From: CAYSQW01 sp964433135
GTDB taxonomy: Bacteria; Acidobacteriota; Aminicenantia; Aminicenantales; Aminicenantaceae
DNA length: 27,828 nt
Direction: 5' to 3'
Assembly (NCBI GenBank): GCA_964433135.1
Contig: CAYSQW010000048.1
Coordinates: 1 to 27,828 of the forward strand
The position numbers were made by a program, and so were the translations under genes. The notes under the pieces are model-generated. The model worked only from the letters and a program-made list of their open reading frames with translations. It was not told the origin of the DNA and ran no database searches. Positions 7,180-15,275 of the stretch are shown piece after piece (position 1 is the first letter of the stretch; every line of letters starts with the position of its first letter).

Positions 7180-8634
7180 ATGCTTCTCAAACAATATTTC
7201 ATCGAAAAAATTGCTCACAGCTCATACATCCTTGCCGGCAAGAAGAGCTGTGCGGTTATCGATCCCCGCCGGGATGTGGGCATCTACATCGAAGAGGCGC
7301 GAAAATTGGGCGTCAATATCACGCATATCCTGGAAACCCATCTGCATGCGGATTTTGTATCCGGGCATATGGATTTGGCGGAGATGACCGGAGCTAAGAT
7401 TTACGCCCCAAAGTCAGCGCGGTGTGAGTTCGAACACGTGCCGCTCTCCGAAGGCGATACGATTGAAATTGAGGATATGGAACTCAGTATTCTGGAAACA
7501 CCGGGACATACTCCCGAACATATCGCTTACGTGGTTGTCGATAAGTCAAGGGGATCGGATCCCGTAGGCGTATTTTGCGGCGATACTGTTTTTGTGGGGG
7601 ATGTCGGTCGACCTGATCTTTTTCCGGATATAGCGACTGATCTGGCAAGTAAGCTGTATGACAGCCTGCACGGAAAGCTGCTCAAGCTGCCGGATTACAC
7701 CGAGGTCTATCCCGCACACGGCGCCGGTTCGCTTTGCGGAAGGGCAATGGGTGCAAAGCGGCGAAGCACTATCGGCTATGAGCGCAGGTACAATTCGGCG
7801 CTGCTGATTGAAGACAAGCAGGAATTCATTAAAACCCTCACGACGCATATGCCTCCGGCACCCGATCATTTCAGCCGGTGCAGCGATATCAACCGCCGCG
7901 GACCGGTGCAGATCAAAGATCTACCTGATCTCATTGAGTTGGGCCCGAGCGAATTCATGAAAAGGATAAAAGAGCCGGAGAATATCGTCGTCGATGTGAG
8001 GAGTTATGACGCATTCGGCAGTCAGCATCTTCCAAGCTCTTGGAACATCGACCTGGGCGGAAATTTTCCTACGTTCGCCGGCTGGGTCCTTCCCACGGAC
8101 AAAGATATTTTTCTGGTGACGGAAAGTTATGAAAAGGCGGTTGAAGCCAATACCTGGGCCCGCCGTGTGGGCATGGACCGCATTCTCGGCTGCCTGGATG
8201 GAGGGTTGTTTTCTTGGGCGACACATGGACTGAAAACCGAAGACGTCAAACTAGTATCGGCGGAAGATCTTCACTCCATGATCAACGGCAGTTCCAATCT
8301 CCATCTGGTGGACGTCCGTGCTCCCCTCGAATACGAAGATTCCCATATAGAGGGGGCCGTCAATATCCCGGCACCTGAATTGAGGACACGATATAAAGAA
8401 TTGGATCCCGACATGCCTACGGTGCTTATATGCAGTACCGGGCACCGTTCCAGCTTGGGAGCCGGTATTTTGAAGCAGAACGGTTTTTCCGATGTGTACA
8501 ATACGGCTGGAGGTATGACGGGGTACAGCGCCGCCGGATATGTGAAGACGTGCGGTGTTTGCGCGATCCCGCATGCTTCGCGGTATTATGAGCATGATAT
8601 CCTTATGAGATCGGGCTGGAATTTCAATAAATAA
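7180..8634 (+). CDS. Persulfide-dioxygenase-like MBL hydrolase fused to two rhodanese domains
   Basis: 484 residues with three domains. Residues 1-235 form a metallo-beta-lactamase fold of the ETHE1/persulfide dioxygenase type. H54 (in HLHADF), H110 (TPGH) and D135 (CGD) match the three ligands of the mononuclear iron in ETHE1. The fourth motif residue, His in HxHxDH, is Phe59, which fits a single-metal rather than a two-zinc enzyme. H180 (PAHG) is also conserved. Residues about 255-350 form a rhodanese fold without the active Cys; residues 355-460 form a second rhodanese domain with C418 in CSTGHRS. C458 and C461 near the C terminus form a CxxC pair. Expected chemistry: sulfane sulfur transfer and oxygen-dependent oxidation of a persulfide to sulfite. 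The RBS AAAGGAGG is ideal. Confidence 0.9.
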   Translation: MLLKQYFIEKIAHSSYILAGKKSCAVIDPRRDVGIYIEEARKLGVNITHILETHLHADFVSGHMDLAEMTGAKIYAPKSARCEFEHVPLSEGDTIEIEDMELSILETPGHTPEHIAYVVVDKSRGSDPVGVFCGDTVFVGDVGRPDLFPDIATDLASKLYDSLHGKLLKLPDYTEVYPAHGAGSLCGRAMGAKRRSTIGYERRYNSALLIEDKQEFIKTLTTHMPPAPDHFSRCSDINRRGPVQIKDLPDLIELGPSEFMKRIKEPENIVVDVRSYDAFGSQHLPSSWNIDLGGNFPTFAGWVLPTDKDIFLVTESYEKAVEANTWARRVGMDRILGCLDGGLFSWATHGLKTEDVKLVSAEDLHSMINGSSNLHLVDVRAPLEYEDSHIEGAVNIPAPELRTRYKELDPDMPTVLICSTGHRSSLGAGILKQNGFSDVYNTAGGMTGYSAAGYVKTCGVCAIPHASRYYEHDILMRSGWNFNK

Positions 8635-8645
8635 GGAGGAGAGCG

Positions 8646-9167
8646 ATGGAATGGTTGTTGGAGGCGCGATGGTCGCCTTATGCCGCCGGTATCGGGATCG
8701 GCGTATTGAGTTGGCTGACTTTCCTTTTGTCCGATAAACCCATCGGATGCTCTACCGCTTTCGTGCGGACAAGCGGTATGATCGAAAAAATATTCCGAGG
8801 ACAAAAAGTGGATTTGAAACCTTATTACCAACAGGTCAAACCGGTTGTGGATTGGGAATGGATGCTGGTGCTTGGAATTATCCCCGGGGCATTTGTTTCG
8901 GCCGTTATTTCCGCCGACTTTCATTGGCAGTGGATCCCCGGGACATGGGATGCGGCATTCGGTGCAACCCTCTGGCTTAGATTGTTGGCGGCGCTGTTGG
9001 GCGGCGTCTTTCTTGGTTTCGGATCCCGTTGGGCGGGAGGATGTACGAGCGGGCACGGCATCAGCGGGACGCTGCAGCTTACGGTTGGGAGCTGGTTGGC
9101 CGCGATATGTTTTTTCATCGGCGGCATTGCGGCTGCTTTCCTGATTTATCATGTTATCGGGGGGTAG
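8646..9167 (+). CDS. YeeE/YedE-family sulfur transporter, N-terminal half-type
   Basis: 173-residue membrane protein of the YeeE/YedE (TsuA-like) family, the group that imports thiosulfate or other sulfane sulfur through conserved cysteines. The characteristic Cys motifs are present: KPIGCSTAF (C35) and AGGCTSGHGISG (C133). About four or five membrane spans are visible. Full-length YeeE has roughly twice this size; here the second half is a separate gene beginning 10 bases downstream, so the two products probably work as a heteromeric pair. AAGGAGGAG sits just before the ATG. It follows the persulfide-dioxygenase gene by 11 bases, a neighbourhood that supports a role in sulfur import. Confidence 0.9.
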   Translation: MEWLLEARWSPYAAGIGIGVLSWLTFLLSDKPIGCSTAFVRTSGMIEKIFRGQKVDLKPYYQQVKPVVDWEWMLVLGIIPGAFVSAVISADFHWQWIPGTWDAAFGATLWLRLLAALLGGVFLGFGSRWAGGCTSGHGISGTLQLTVGSWLAAICFFIGGIAAAFLIYHVIGG

Positions 9168-9177
9168 GAGAGAATCG

Positions 9178-9732
9178 ATGCTGACTAAAATGCACGGGAA
9201 AAACATGTTACAACGGTTTTTTGGCTTTTCTGCCGGACTTTGCTTCGGTTTTCTTTTACACAAAGGGGGTGTCACCAAATACGATGTGATCGTAGGTCAA
9301 CTGCTCTTAGAGGACTTTACCGTTCTAAAGGTCATGATCTCTGCGGTCATAACCGGAATGATCGGGATCTACGCAATGAAGGCTTTCGGATGGATTAAGC
9401 TGCATCCCAAGCCGGGATCGGCGGGAATGTCGATTTTTGGAGGATTGTTGTTCGGTGTGGGTTTTGCCACCCTGGGATATTGCCCGGGCACTGTCGCGGG
9501 GGCCTTGGGAAACGGCTATCTGGATGCCGTCTTCGGCATTGTGGGCATGCTCATCGGAGCCGGATTGTTTGCCGCCCTCTTTCCCAAGCTGCAGCGTTCC
9601 ATCCTTTCCAAAGGAGACTTCGGTGATATCACCCTCCCTCGGCTTCTCAAGGTAAACGAATGGCTGGTGATCATTCCTCTCTGCGTCGTGCTTTTCGTCC
9701 TCTTGAAATGGATTGAATCCAGAGGATTGTAG
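9178..9732 (+). CDS. YeeE/YedE-family sulfur transporter, C-terminal half-type (DUF6691)
   Basis: 184 residues, about four spans, with the family signature GFATLGYCPGTVAGALG (Cys102), equivalent to the Cys motif of the C-terminal half of YeeE. The start at 9178 was chosen because GGAG lies just upstream and because the earlier in-frame ATG at 9151 would overlap the preceding gene and add nine non-conserved residues. It pairs with the preceding half-size gene to rebuild a complete YeeE-like unit with three reactive cysteines (C35, C133, C102). Such split pairs are a known arrangement of the family and are often next to rhodanese or persulfide dioxygenase genes. Confidence 0.9.
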   Translation: MLTKMHGKNMLQRFFGFSAGLCFGFLLHKGGVTKYDVIVGQLLLEDFTVLKVMISAVITGMIGIYAMKAFGWIKLHPKPGSAGMSIFGGLLFGVGFATLGYCPGTVAGALGNGYLDAVFGIVGMLIGAGLFAALFPKLQRSILSKGDFGDITLPRLLKVNEWLVIIPLCVVLFVLLKWIESRGL

Positions 9733-9750
9733 CCGGAAGGGGATGGGGCA

Positions 9751-10119
9751 ATGGAAAAGACATTGATAAATGTTCTTCACAATATTTCACTCGGAATTGG
9801 AATCGCGGCGATCCTTATCATCATCTGGGGAGTCATTCTCATGTTGACCAGACTCGTCGTTCTGGAAGTGTCGCGTATAAAAAAACACAGTATTTACTAC
9901 GAAAGGGAAAGCCTGCGCCATCAACTTGGTTCATACCTTCTGCTGGGCCTTGAGTTTCTGATCGCCGCGGATATCATACGCACGGTCACGCATCCTACGC
10001 TGCAGGATGTGGCGGTTCTTGCGAGCATCGTCGTCATCCGTACCGTGGTCAGTTACTTCTTGGACCGCGAGATCGCGACCTTTAAGTCGCCGGATAAAAA
10101 ACCCCCTACAGAAACCTAA
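9751..10119 (+). CDS. DUF1622 small membrane protein
   Basis: 122 residues with three probable membrane spans (about 14-38, 58-75 and 82-100). The segment ESLRHQLGSYLLLGLEFLIA followed by AADIIRT and IVVIRTVVSYFLDREI is the conserved core of DUF1622, a family of unknown function. The gene is embedded between the sulfur transport genes and the K+ transporter, and its stop codon overlaps the next start (TAATG), so it is probably co-translated with KtrB. Its function is not known. An accessory role for the ion transporter is a context-only suggestion. Confidence 0.85.
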   Translation: MEKTLINVLHNISLGIGIAAILIIIWGVILMLTRLVVLEVSRIKKHSIYYERESLRHQLGSYLLLGLEFLIAADIIRTVTHPTLQDVAVLASIVVIRTVVSYFLDREIATFKSPDKKPPTET

Positions 10120-11540
10120 TGAGGTTTTATAGAAGGGGCGGTGTGCAAAATATATCGCACAGGAGTGAAAAATCCTTTTTGCGTTTCCTGCTCATGTCAC
10201 CGTCCAGGATCGTCCTCGCGAGCTTCGCTTTGGTCATATCAATAGGGGCGGCCCTTTTGATGATCCCTGCGGCGACGGTTGCTTCAGGCTCTCTCTCTCT
10301 TACGGACGCGCTTTTTACTTCAACATCCGCCACTTGCGTCACCGGACTCGTTGTAGCCGATACGGGTTCCGCTTTCACTCCTTTCGGGCGCACCGTCATC
10401 CTGCTGCTCATTCAAATCGGAGGGCTCGGGATTATGACCGTTTCAACGTTTTTTTTGTACCTGATAAGCGGTCATCTTCAAATCTTCGAGAGAGAACTCC
10501 TTTTTGACACGCTCAGTCAGAATCCTATCCGCCAACTCAGTCGTTTGCTGGTTACCGTGGTCGCCTTTACCTTTATCGTTGAAACACTGGGCTTCTTGGG
10601 GCTTACAATCTGTTTTCTCAAGGATGCTCCGCTTTCAGCTGCGATGGGAATGGGGCTTTTCCATGCCGTGTCCGCTTTTTGTAATGCGGGTTTTTCATTT
10701 TTCTCCAACTCATTTGTTGACTATCAGGGAAACCTTGCCGTTAACCTGATTCTGTGCGCATTGATCATGCTCGGCGGAATCGGATTTATCGCTGTTTTTG
10801 ATCTTAAGAAAAACCGCACCCATGATTTTCGCGGGTATTTCAGAAACCTCAGCTTCCATACTCGTTTGGTCCTTTTCAGTACGATCCTGCTCACAGCCTG
10901 CGGTGCGTTGGTTTTTTATCTCCTTGAATATTCCAACTCCCTCTCAGGTCTTCCGTTGGAAAACCGAATGTTGGTTTCATTCTTTCAGTCGGTTACGGCA
11001 AGGACTGCCGGCTTTAACACGGTCGATGTATCCGCTTTAACCGGCGCTACGCTTTTCAGCTTGATAATACTGATGTTCATCGGATCATCTCCCGGCAGCT
11101 GCGGCGGCGGGATCAAAACCACCACTTTTATGGTTATGGCGGCCTCTCTTTTCGCGCGATTCCGGATGCGTGAGGATGTGAACCTTTTTCAACGCCGGAT
11201 TCCCAGGGCGACGGTCTCAAAAGTCACAACGATCGTATTCTTTTCGCTGTTTTTTGTGATTCTTTTCACTTTTCTGCTTCTAGTTTTCGAAGTTCCCCGG
11301 GAAGCCCATGGACAGACGAGAGGAAAGTTTATGGAGTACCTGTTCGAGGCGGTCTCCGCATACGGAACCGTAGGATTGAGTACGGGGATCACGGGTGATT
11401 TGAGAGTGCCGGGCAAAATATTCATCATAATACTCATGTTTATGGGCAGGCTGGGGCCTCTCACCCTAGCCATCGCCATGAAGGTAAAAACGACTCCTGT
11501 GAGATTTCGGTATATGGAGGATGATGTGCTTGTCGGTTAG
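10119..11540 (+). CDS. ktrB: Trk/Ktr-type potassium uptake channel subunit
   Basis: 473-residue K+-translocating subunit of the TrkH/KtrB/HKT superfamily. All four pore loops are recognisable by the selectivity-filter glycine: TCVTGL (72-77), CNAGFS (188-193), RTAGFN (295-300) and GTVGLS (416-421). The GSSPGSCGGGIKTTT segment (322-336) is the conserved intramembrane gate loop that follows the third pore. The size fits KtrB. The partner RCK protein follows 28 bases downstream. The ATG at 10119 overlaps the DUF1622 stop and has no RBS, so translational coupling is likely. GTG at 10143, four bases after AGAAGGGG, is a credible alternative start and would remove eight basic N-terminal residues. 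Confidence 0.93.
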   Translation: MRFYRRGGVQNISHRSEKSFLRFLLMSPSRIVLASFALVISIGAALLMIPAATVASGSLSLTDALFTSTSATCVTGLVVADTGSAFTPFGRTVILLLIQIGGLGIMTVSTFFLYLISGHLQIFERELLFDTLSQNPIRQLSRLLVTVVAFTFIVETLGFLGLTICFLKDAPLSAAMGMGLFHAVSAFCNAGFSFFSNSFVDYQGNLAVNLILCALIMLGGIGFIAVFDLKKNRTHDFRGYFRNLSFHTRLVLFSTILLTACGALVFYLLEYSNSLSGLPLENRMLVSFFQSVTARTAGFNTVDVSALTGATLFSLIILMFIGSSPGSCGGGIKTTTFMVMAASLFARFRMREDVNLFQRRIPRATVSKVTTIVFFSLFFVILFTFLLLVFEVPREAHGQTRGKFMEYLFEAVSAYGTVGLSTGITGDLRVPGKIFIIILMFMGRLGPLTLAIAMKVKTTPVRFRYMEDDVLVG

Positions 11541-11568
11541 AATACGAAAAAGCGGAGGATAAACAGCC

Positions 11569-12228
11569 ATGAAATCCTATGTCATAATCGGTTTGAGCTC
11601 TTTCGGCAGATATCTTGCTCAGTTCCTTTCGGACAGGAATTTTTATGTGATTGCCATCGATTCCGACGAGAGTCGCGTGCAGGAAGCCAAACCGTATATT
11701 GCGAAAGGGCTTGTTGGCAATATTAAGGATTCCCAAACCTTGGAAAAGTTGGGAGTCAACAAAGCCGATGGGGTCATTGTCAGCCTTGGGGAAAAGGTGG
11801 ACGACAGCATGTTGATCGTTTACTACCTGAAAAAGCTGGGCGTTAAGAACATCTATGTTAAAGTGTTTTCGGAGGAGCATGCTGAGGTCGTTGGTCTTTT
11901 AGAGGTGGGGAAGTCGATTTTTCCGGAGCGGGAAAGCGCTTTTCGGCTTGCACAGCGGATCGATAATCCCAATATCATTGATTATATCCCCTTAACCGAA
12001 GGTTACAGCATCGTGGACTGGGTTCCTTCCGAGGGATTTGTGGGCAAGAGTATCGGAGAGCTGAACCTTAAAAACAAGTATGACATCCAAGTCGTCAGCG
12101 TCGAAGAGACCGTTCCGGACAGGATAAAGCTCATTCCGAGGGCAAATCACGTTATAAAAGCGAGTGATGTGCTCGTTGTCGTCGGCCGGAACGAAGATTT
12201 GGATAGACTAAAAAATATGGATAAATAA
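11569..12228 (+). CDS. ktrA: TrkA/KtrA regulatory RCK subunit of K+ uptake
   Basis: 219 residues in the usual two parts: a Rossmann nucleotide-binding RCK_N domain (about 1-130) and an RCK_C domain (about 135-217, ending 'IKASDVLVVVGRNEDLDRL'). The cytosolic ring made by this subunit gates KtrB in response to ATP/ADP or NAD(H). The dinucleotide motif reads GLSSFG (8-13), so the central glycine of GxGxxG is Ser, while the acidic residue at the end of strand two (AIDSDE) is kept. This is the last gene of the plus-strand run; GGAGG lies ten bases before the ATG. No stem-loop terminator was found in the 100 bases to the convergent gene. Confidence 0.93.
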   Translation: MKSYVIIGLSSFGRYLAQFLSDRNFYVIAIDSDESRVQEAKPYIAKGLVGNIKDSQTLEKLGVNKADGVIVSLGEKVDDSMLIVYYLKKLGVKNIYVKVFSEEHAEVVGLLEVGKSIFPERESAFRLAQRIDNPNIIDYIPLTEGYSIVDWVPSEGFVGKSIGELNLKNKYDIQVVSVEETVPDRIKLIPRANHVIKASDVLVVVGRNEDLDRLKNMDK

Positions 12229-12328
12229 GAAATAACGATCCCATTGAAAAAAGAACTCGCCAAACAAGAAGCAACCGACGGCATCAGCGTCATAAGGTTT
12301 GACCTCCAATCCGATTCTAAAGAGCCAT

Positions 12329-13687
12329 TCAGGTTTTATCCAGAATCCGGGCGACGGCATGGGCGGCCCTGTCGAGTTCCTCCAACGTATTGTAGATATG
12401 CGGGCAGAGTCTAATCCCTCCCGTGTCTCCGGGAAACACGGCGCAGCCTATGTTGTGTTCATGATAAAGGAGATCCAAGGCTTTATCCAGATCCAAGCCC
12501 GCCGCATTGAAAACAACGACTCCTCCGCTGAGTTCCCCGGCGAGAGGCGTACGAAATTTCAGGCCCGGGATGTTCTTTGCGAGCTTCATTTTTAATGCAG
12601 AGGCCAGGAAGCGAATTCTGGCTTCGATGCGCTCCACCCCGATCGTCTTATGAAATTCAACGGTTTTGCCCATGGCGGCGATCCTTGCATCGTCTCTCTG
12701 GCCGAGGGTTTCGAACTTCAGTACTCCTTTGTTTCGAGTTCCCGGATACCCGACTCCGACGATTGTGGGCCATAGATCTGAAATCCGTTCTTTCCGCACA
12801 TAAAGCACTCCGACTTCCTTTGGTCCCAAGAACCACTTGTGGGAGCTTCCCGTATAAAAATCACATCCGATTTCATGGAGATCCACGACCTGTGATCCGA
12901 ATGTTTGTGCGCCGTCGACATGGGAAAAAATGCCGTGTTTACGAGCCGCGGCACATATTTTTCTGGCCGGAAGAGCCGTGCCCGATAGGTTTGAAACATG
13001 CGAGAAACACAGCAGTTTCGTCCGTCGCGAGAAAGCATGGATAAACGGCTGCATGAGTTCCTCGTCGGTGCCGAATATTTCGGGCGTTTTTACCTTAATG
13101 ACTTTGAAGCCGTATCTCTCAGCCCTTATGTCCCAGGCGATGTTCGCCGTCGGATGATTCTCATCCCAGATGACCACTTCATCGCCCGGTTCGAAGGTCA
13201 AACCGTTTATGACCATATTGTTGCCTTCGCTCGTATTCCTGACAATGGCGATTTCATCCGGTTTCGCTCCCAGATATCCGGCAAGGTCTTTGCGTGCTGT
13301 TTCGCGCAAACCGACGAATTTTTTCCGGTTCTGGGATGAAGGATCGTTGTCGATGTCGCGTGTGAGCTCGAACACCTTCCGTTGAACAGGATAGGGAGAA
13401 GGACAGAGATTGGCGGCGTTGAGCATGATCAAATCCTTCCTGATCGGAAAATTATCTTTGACGATCCTCCAGAAATCTTCTCCCGTTTGATCGATTGGTG
13501 AAAGACTGCGCTTTGCTTGTCTTAAAGAGTCATAAGAAACTTTATGTGAGTTGAAAGCCAGGGAGGGGAGGATGTAAGCGGCTGCCGTCCCCCCGAAAAG
13601 GGCTTTCATAAACCGCCGACGGGGTAAGTTTTGAATGTCATCCGGGAAATTCATGAAGTTCTTTTTTTGCTGGTTGTTTTCGCTCAA
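12329..13687 (-). CDS. Tat-exported class V aminotransferase-fold PLP enzyme (isopenicillin-N-epimerase-like)
   Basis: 452 residues. The N terminus has a twin-arginine signal, RRRFMKALFGG (23-33), followed by a hydrophobic stretch, so the folded holoenzyme should be exported. The mature part is a class V aminotransferase fold: Schiff-base Lys284 in TGSSHKWFLGPKEVG, PLP-ring Asp258 in HVDGAQ, and conserved NTSEGNN at 151-157. Relatives include cysteine desulfurases, kynureninase and isopenicillin N epimerase-like proteins; the cysteine-desulfurase active loop is not recognisable, and overall the sequence resembles the epimerase-like group. The substrate is unknown. A TTG at 13687 is the chosen start because AAGGAGGG lies six bases upstream; an ATG at 13654 is possible but lacks an RBS. 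It is transcribed with the M24 lipoprotein gene 25 bases upstream. Confidence 0.87.
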   Translation of the reverse strand: MSENNQQKKNFMNFPDDIQNLPRRRFMKALFGGTAAAYILPSLAFNSHKVSYDSLRQAKRSLSPIDQTGEDFWRIVKDNFPIRKDLIMLNAANLCPSPYPVQRKVFELTRDIDNDPSSQNRKKFVGLRETARKDLAGYLGAKPDEIAIVRNTSEGNNMVINGLTFEPGDEVVIWDENHPTANIAWDIRAERYGFKVIKVKTPEIFGTDEELMQPFIHAFSRRTKLLCFSHVSNLSGTALPARKICAAARKHGIFSHVDGAQTFGSQVVDLHEIGCDFYTGSSHKWFLGPKEVGVLYVRKERISDLWPTIVGVGYPGTRNKGVLKFETLGQRDDARIAAMGKTVEFHKTIGVERIEARIRFLASALKMKLAKNIPGLKFRTPLAGELSGGVVVFNAAGLDLDKALDLLYHEHNIGCAVFPGDTGGIRLCPHIYNTLEELDRAAHAVARILDKT

Positions 13688-13712
13688 GCCGTCCCTCCTT
13701 GCCTCCAGTGTT

Positions 13713-15104
13713 TCAGTAAATAAGATAGAACTTTTCCTGACGCGGGCGAAAGAATTTATACCCCTCTTCCGTCAGATAAGCGTCATCTTCCATGGCCAGG
13801 ATGACTTTTTGATCATTCCACTCGGGTATCGTATTCACCGTGTTGAGCTCCACGGAGATATAGGAGCCGTTGCGGAGTTTCTTGGGCATGCGGGAGGGAT
13901 CCCCCGTGGAGCCGGGACGGAATCCGTAGCCGAGACCGGTTCCCAATCCGTGCCCCTGGTTCCCTATGGGGTGGGAATAGATATAGGCTGTGATGCCTTT
14001 ATCCTGCATCTCGTCCATGATCCTCTGCGTGACTTCACCCGCCGTAAGTCCGGGGCGGGAGGTTCGAATGAGGCTATCCTGAAGCAGATTGGTGTTCGCC
14101 ATGGCCCGTTTCAATCCTTCAGATACATCCTCTTCTTCAGGAAGCAGCACATAGGCGTTCTTCTGCCAATCGCTGTGGAAGCCCATGTAGATGAGTCCGT
14201 AATCGACGTGTATCATGTGGCCCCTCTGAATCACCTCGCTTTCCTCGGCGACTGCGGGAAAACCGTGGGAAAGGGTGGGATCGACGCCTTTTTCATAGAG
14301 ACGGATATCCGGCTCGAACCACAGGGAGCACCCGTTCGCCATGACCTGATCGTACATCCAGCGTCTGAGCTCTCCCACCGTGGTTTCACCGGGAGTGATC
14401 ACTTCATTCGACAGCGCTCTGCGCGTCAGCACGTCGGTAAGATGGACAAGCGTCCTGTAGTGCTCCAGCTCTTCGGGAATGCGGGTGTCAAGATATTCCT
14501 CGATAAGATCGGCCGCGCTCACAAAACTTTTGGATGTTTCCGGCCCCACCGCCTCGCGGAGCCAGAGATAGGTGTCATGGGACAAGCTCCGCTGCACTCC
14601 GCGCCGCCCCCCCATTCCCAAGCCGATGGTCCGGGGCTGGTATTCCGCGACCAGCTTGGGCAGCATCTTGGTCGCGGGAAGAGGATCATCCGGCCAGCCG
14701 GTCTCGAAGAACCGTCGTACATGCTCCTCCCAGAAACCTTGAACCGCGAATTTTTTCAGCCCTTCTTCACCCGCATCAATGAAGATGAAAATGTCTCTGC
14801 CTCCACAGTAGGGAAGGGGCGGGGCTACGAGATGCGTGAGCGGATCATCGTGGAATTCTTCGTTGATGATAATCCACATGTCTATCTCATGCCGCCGCAT
14901 CATATCCAGGATGAGGCCGTGGCGTTTTTCAAGCCAACCCTCGCGAACGGCGATCCGTTCCGACCAGGAAAGCAGCTGCGGCATCTCGTTTTGCCTGGCT
15001 GTGATCTCCTCATGGATCCGGGAGTCCTGCGTCTTGCAGCCGGAAAGTGCAGCGAGTAATAGGATGGCGAAAAGCACCGCTAGGGAAAAATATTGCTTCT
15101 TCAT
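13713..15104 (-). CDS. M24-family (Xaa-Pro aminopeptidase-like) lipoprotein
   Basis: 463 residues. A lipoprotein signal ends in AALSGC (Cys23). The C-terminal half is a pita-bread M24 metallopeptidase fold with all five candidate metal ligands: D301 and D312 in VDYGLIYMGFHSD, H385 in GNQGHGLG, E419 in ISVELN and E439 in LAMEDD. The N-terminal part (about 45-200) matches the creatinase-type N domain. The expected activity is cleavage of an N-terminal residue ahead of proline, or a related dipeptidase reaction, at the membrane surface or in the periplasm. AGGAGG lies six bases before the ATG. It is the first gene of a two-gene unit with the Tat-exported PLP enzyme, which suggests sequential handling of a peptide-derived substrate outside the cytoplasm. 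Confidence 0.9.
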   Translation of the reverse strand: MKKQYFSLAVLFAILLLAALSGCKTQDSRIHEEITARQNEMPQLLSWSERIAVREGWLEKRHGLILDMMRRHEIDMWIIINEEFHDDPLTHLVAPPLPYCGGRDIFIFIDAGEEGLKKFAVQGFWEEHVRRFFETGWPDDPLPATKMLPKLVAEYQPRTIGLGMGGRRGVQRSLSHDTYLWLREAVGPETSKSFVSAADLIEEYLDTRIPEELEHYRTLVHLTDVLTRRALSNEVITPGETTVGELRRWMYDQVMANGCSLWFEPDIRLYEKGVDPTLSHGFPAVAEESEVIQRGHMIHVDYGLIYMGFHSDWQKNAYVLLPEEEDVSEGLKRAMANTNLLQDSLIRTSRPGLTAGEVTQRIMDEMQDKGITAYIYSHPIGNQGHGLGTGLGYGFRPGSTGDPSRMPKKLRNGSYISVELNTVNTIPEWNDQKVILAMEDDAYLTEEGYKFFRPRQEKFYLIY

Positions 15105-15247
15105 TTAATACCTCCTCGTTTTATTTTGGATTGTGCACCTTCCCCCCGGGATCGGCATCCGATTTCGATTCACCCTTCATTTTAAGTCGGTTGCGCTCTC
15201 CGTTCTGTTCATTCCACCGATGATTCGAACGGAAGCTATACGACAAC

Positions 15248-15275
15248 TCTATAACTTATTTCAGTGATATGGCAA
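15248..15275 (-). promoter_or_regulatory. Candidate promoter for the M24/PLP-enzyme unit
   Basis: On the minus strand, TTGCCA (15270-15275) and TATAGA (15248-15253) are separated by 16 bases, about 145 bases upstream of the ATG at 15104. The match is moderate and the leader would be long. The rest of the 15105-15377 gap shows no gene. Confidence 0.3.

Noticed and set aside
9151..9177. Earlier ATG for the second YeeE half
   Set aside because: It would overlap the previous gene and has no RBS, while the ATG at 9178 has GGAG at good spacing.
12244..12330. Plus-strand frame from a TTG with coding-like composition (begins KKELAKQEATDG)
   Set aside because: No ribosome site; it soon runs antisense into the PLP-enzyme gene and ends there. 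It could be a gene remnant, but nothing identifies it.
13635..15059. Long 474-codon plus-strand frame
   Set aside because: It is antisense to the M24 gene, whose lipobox and five metal ligands show the minus strand is coding.
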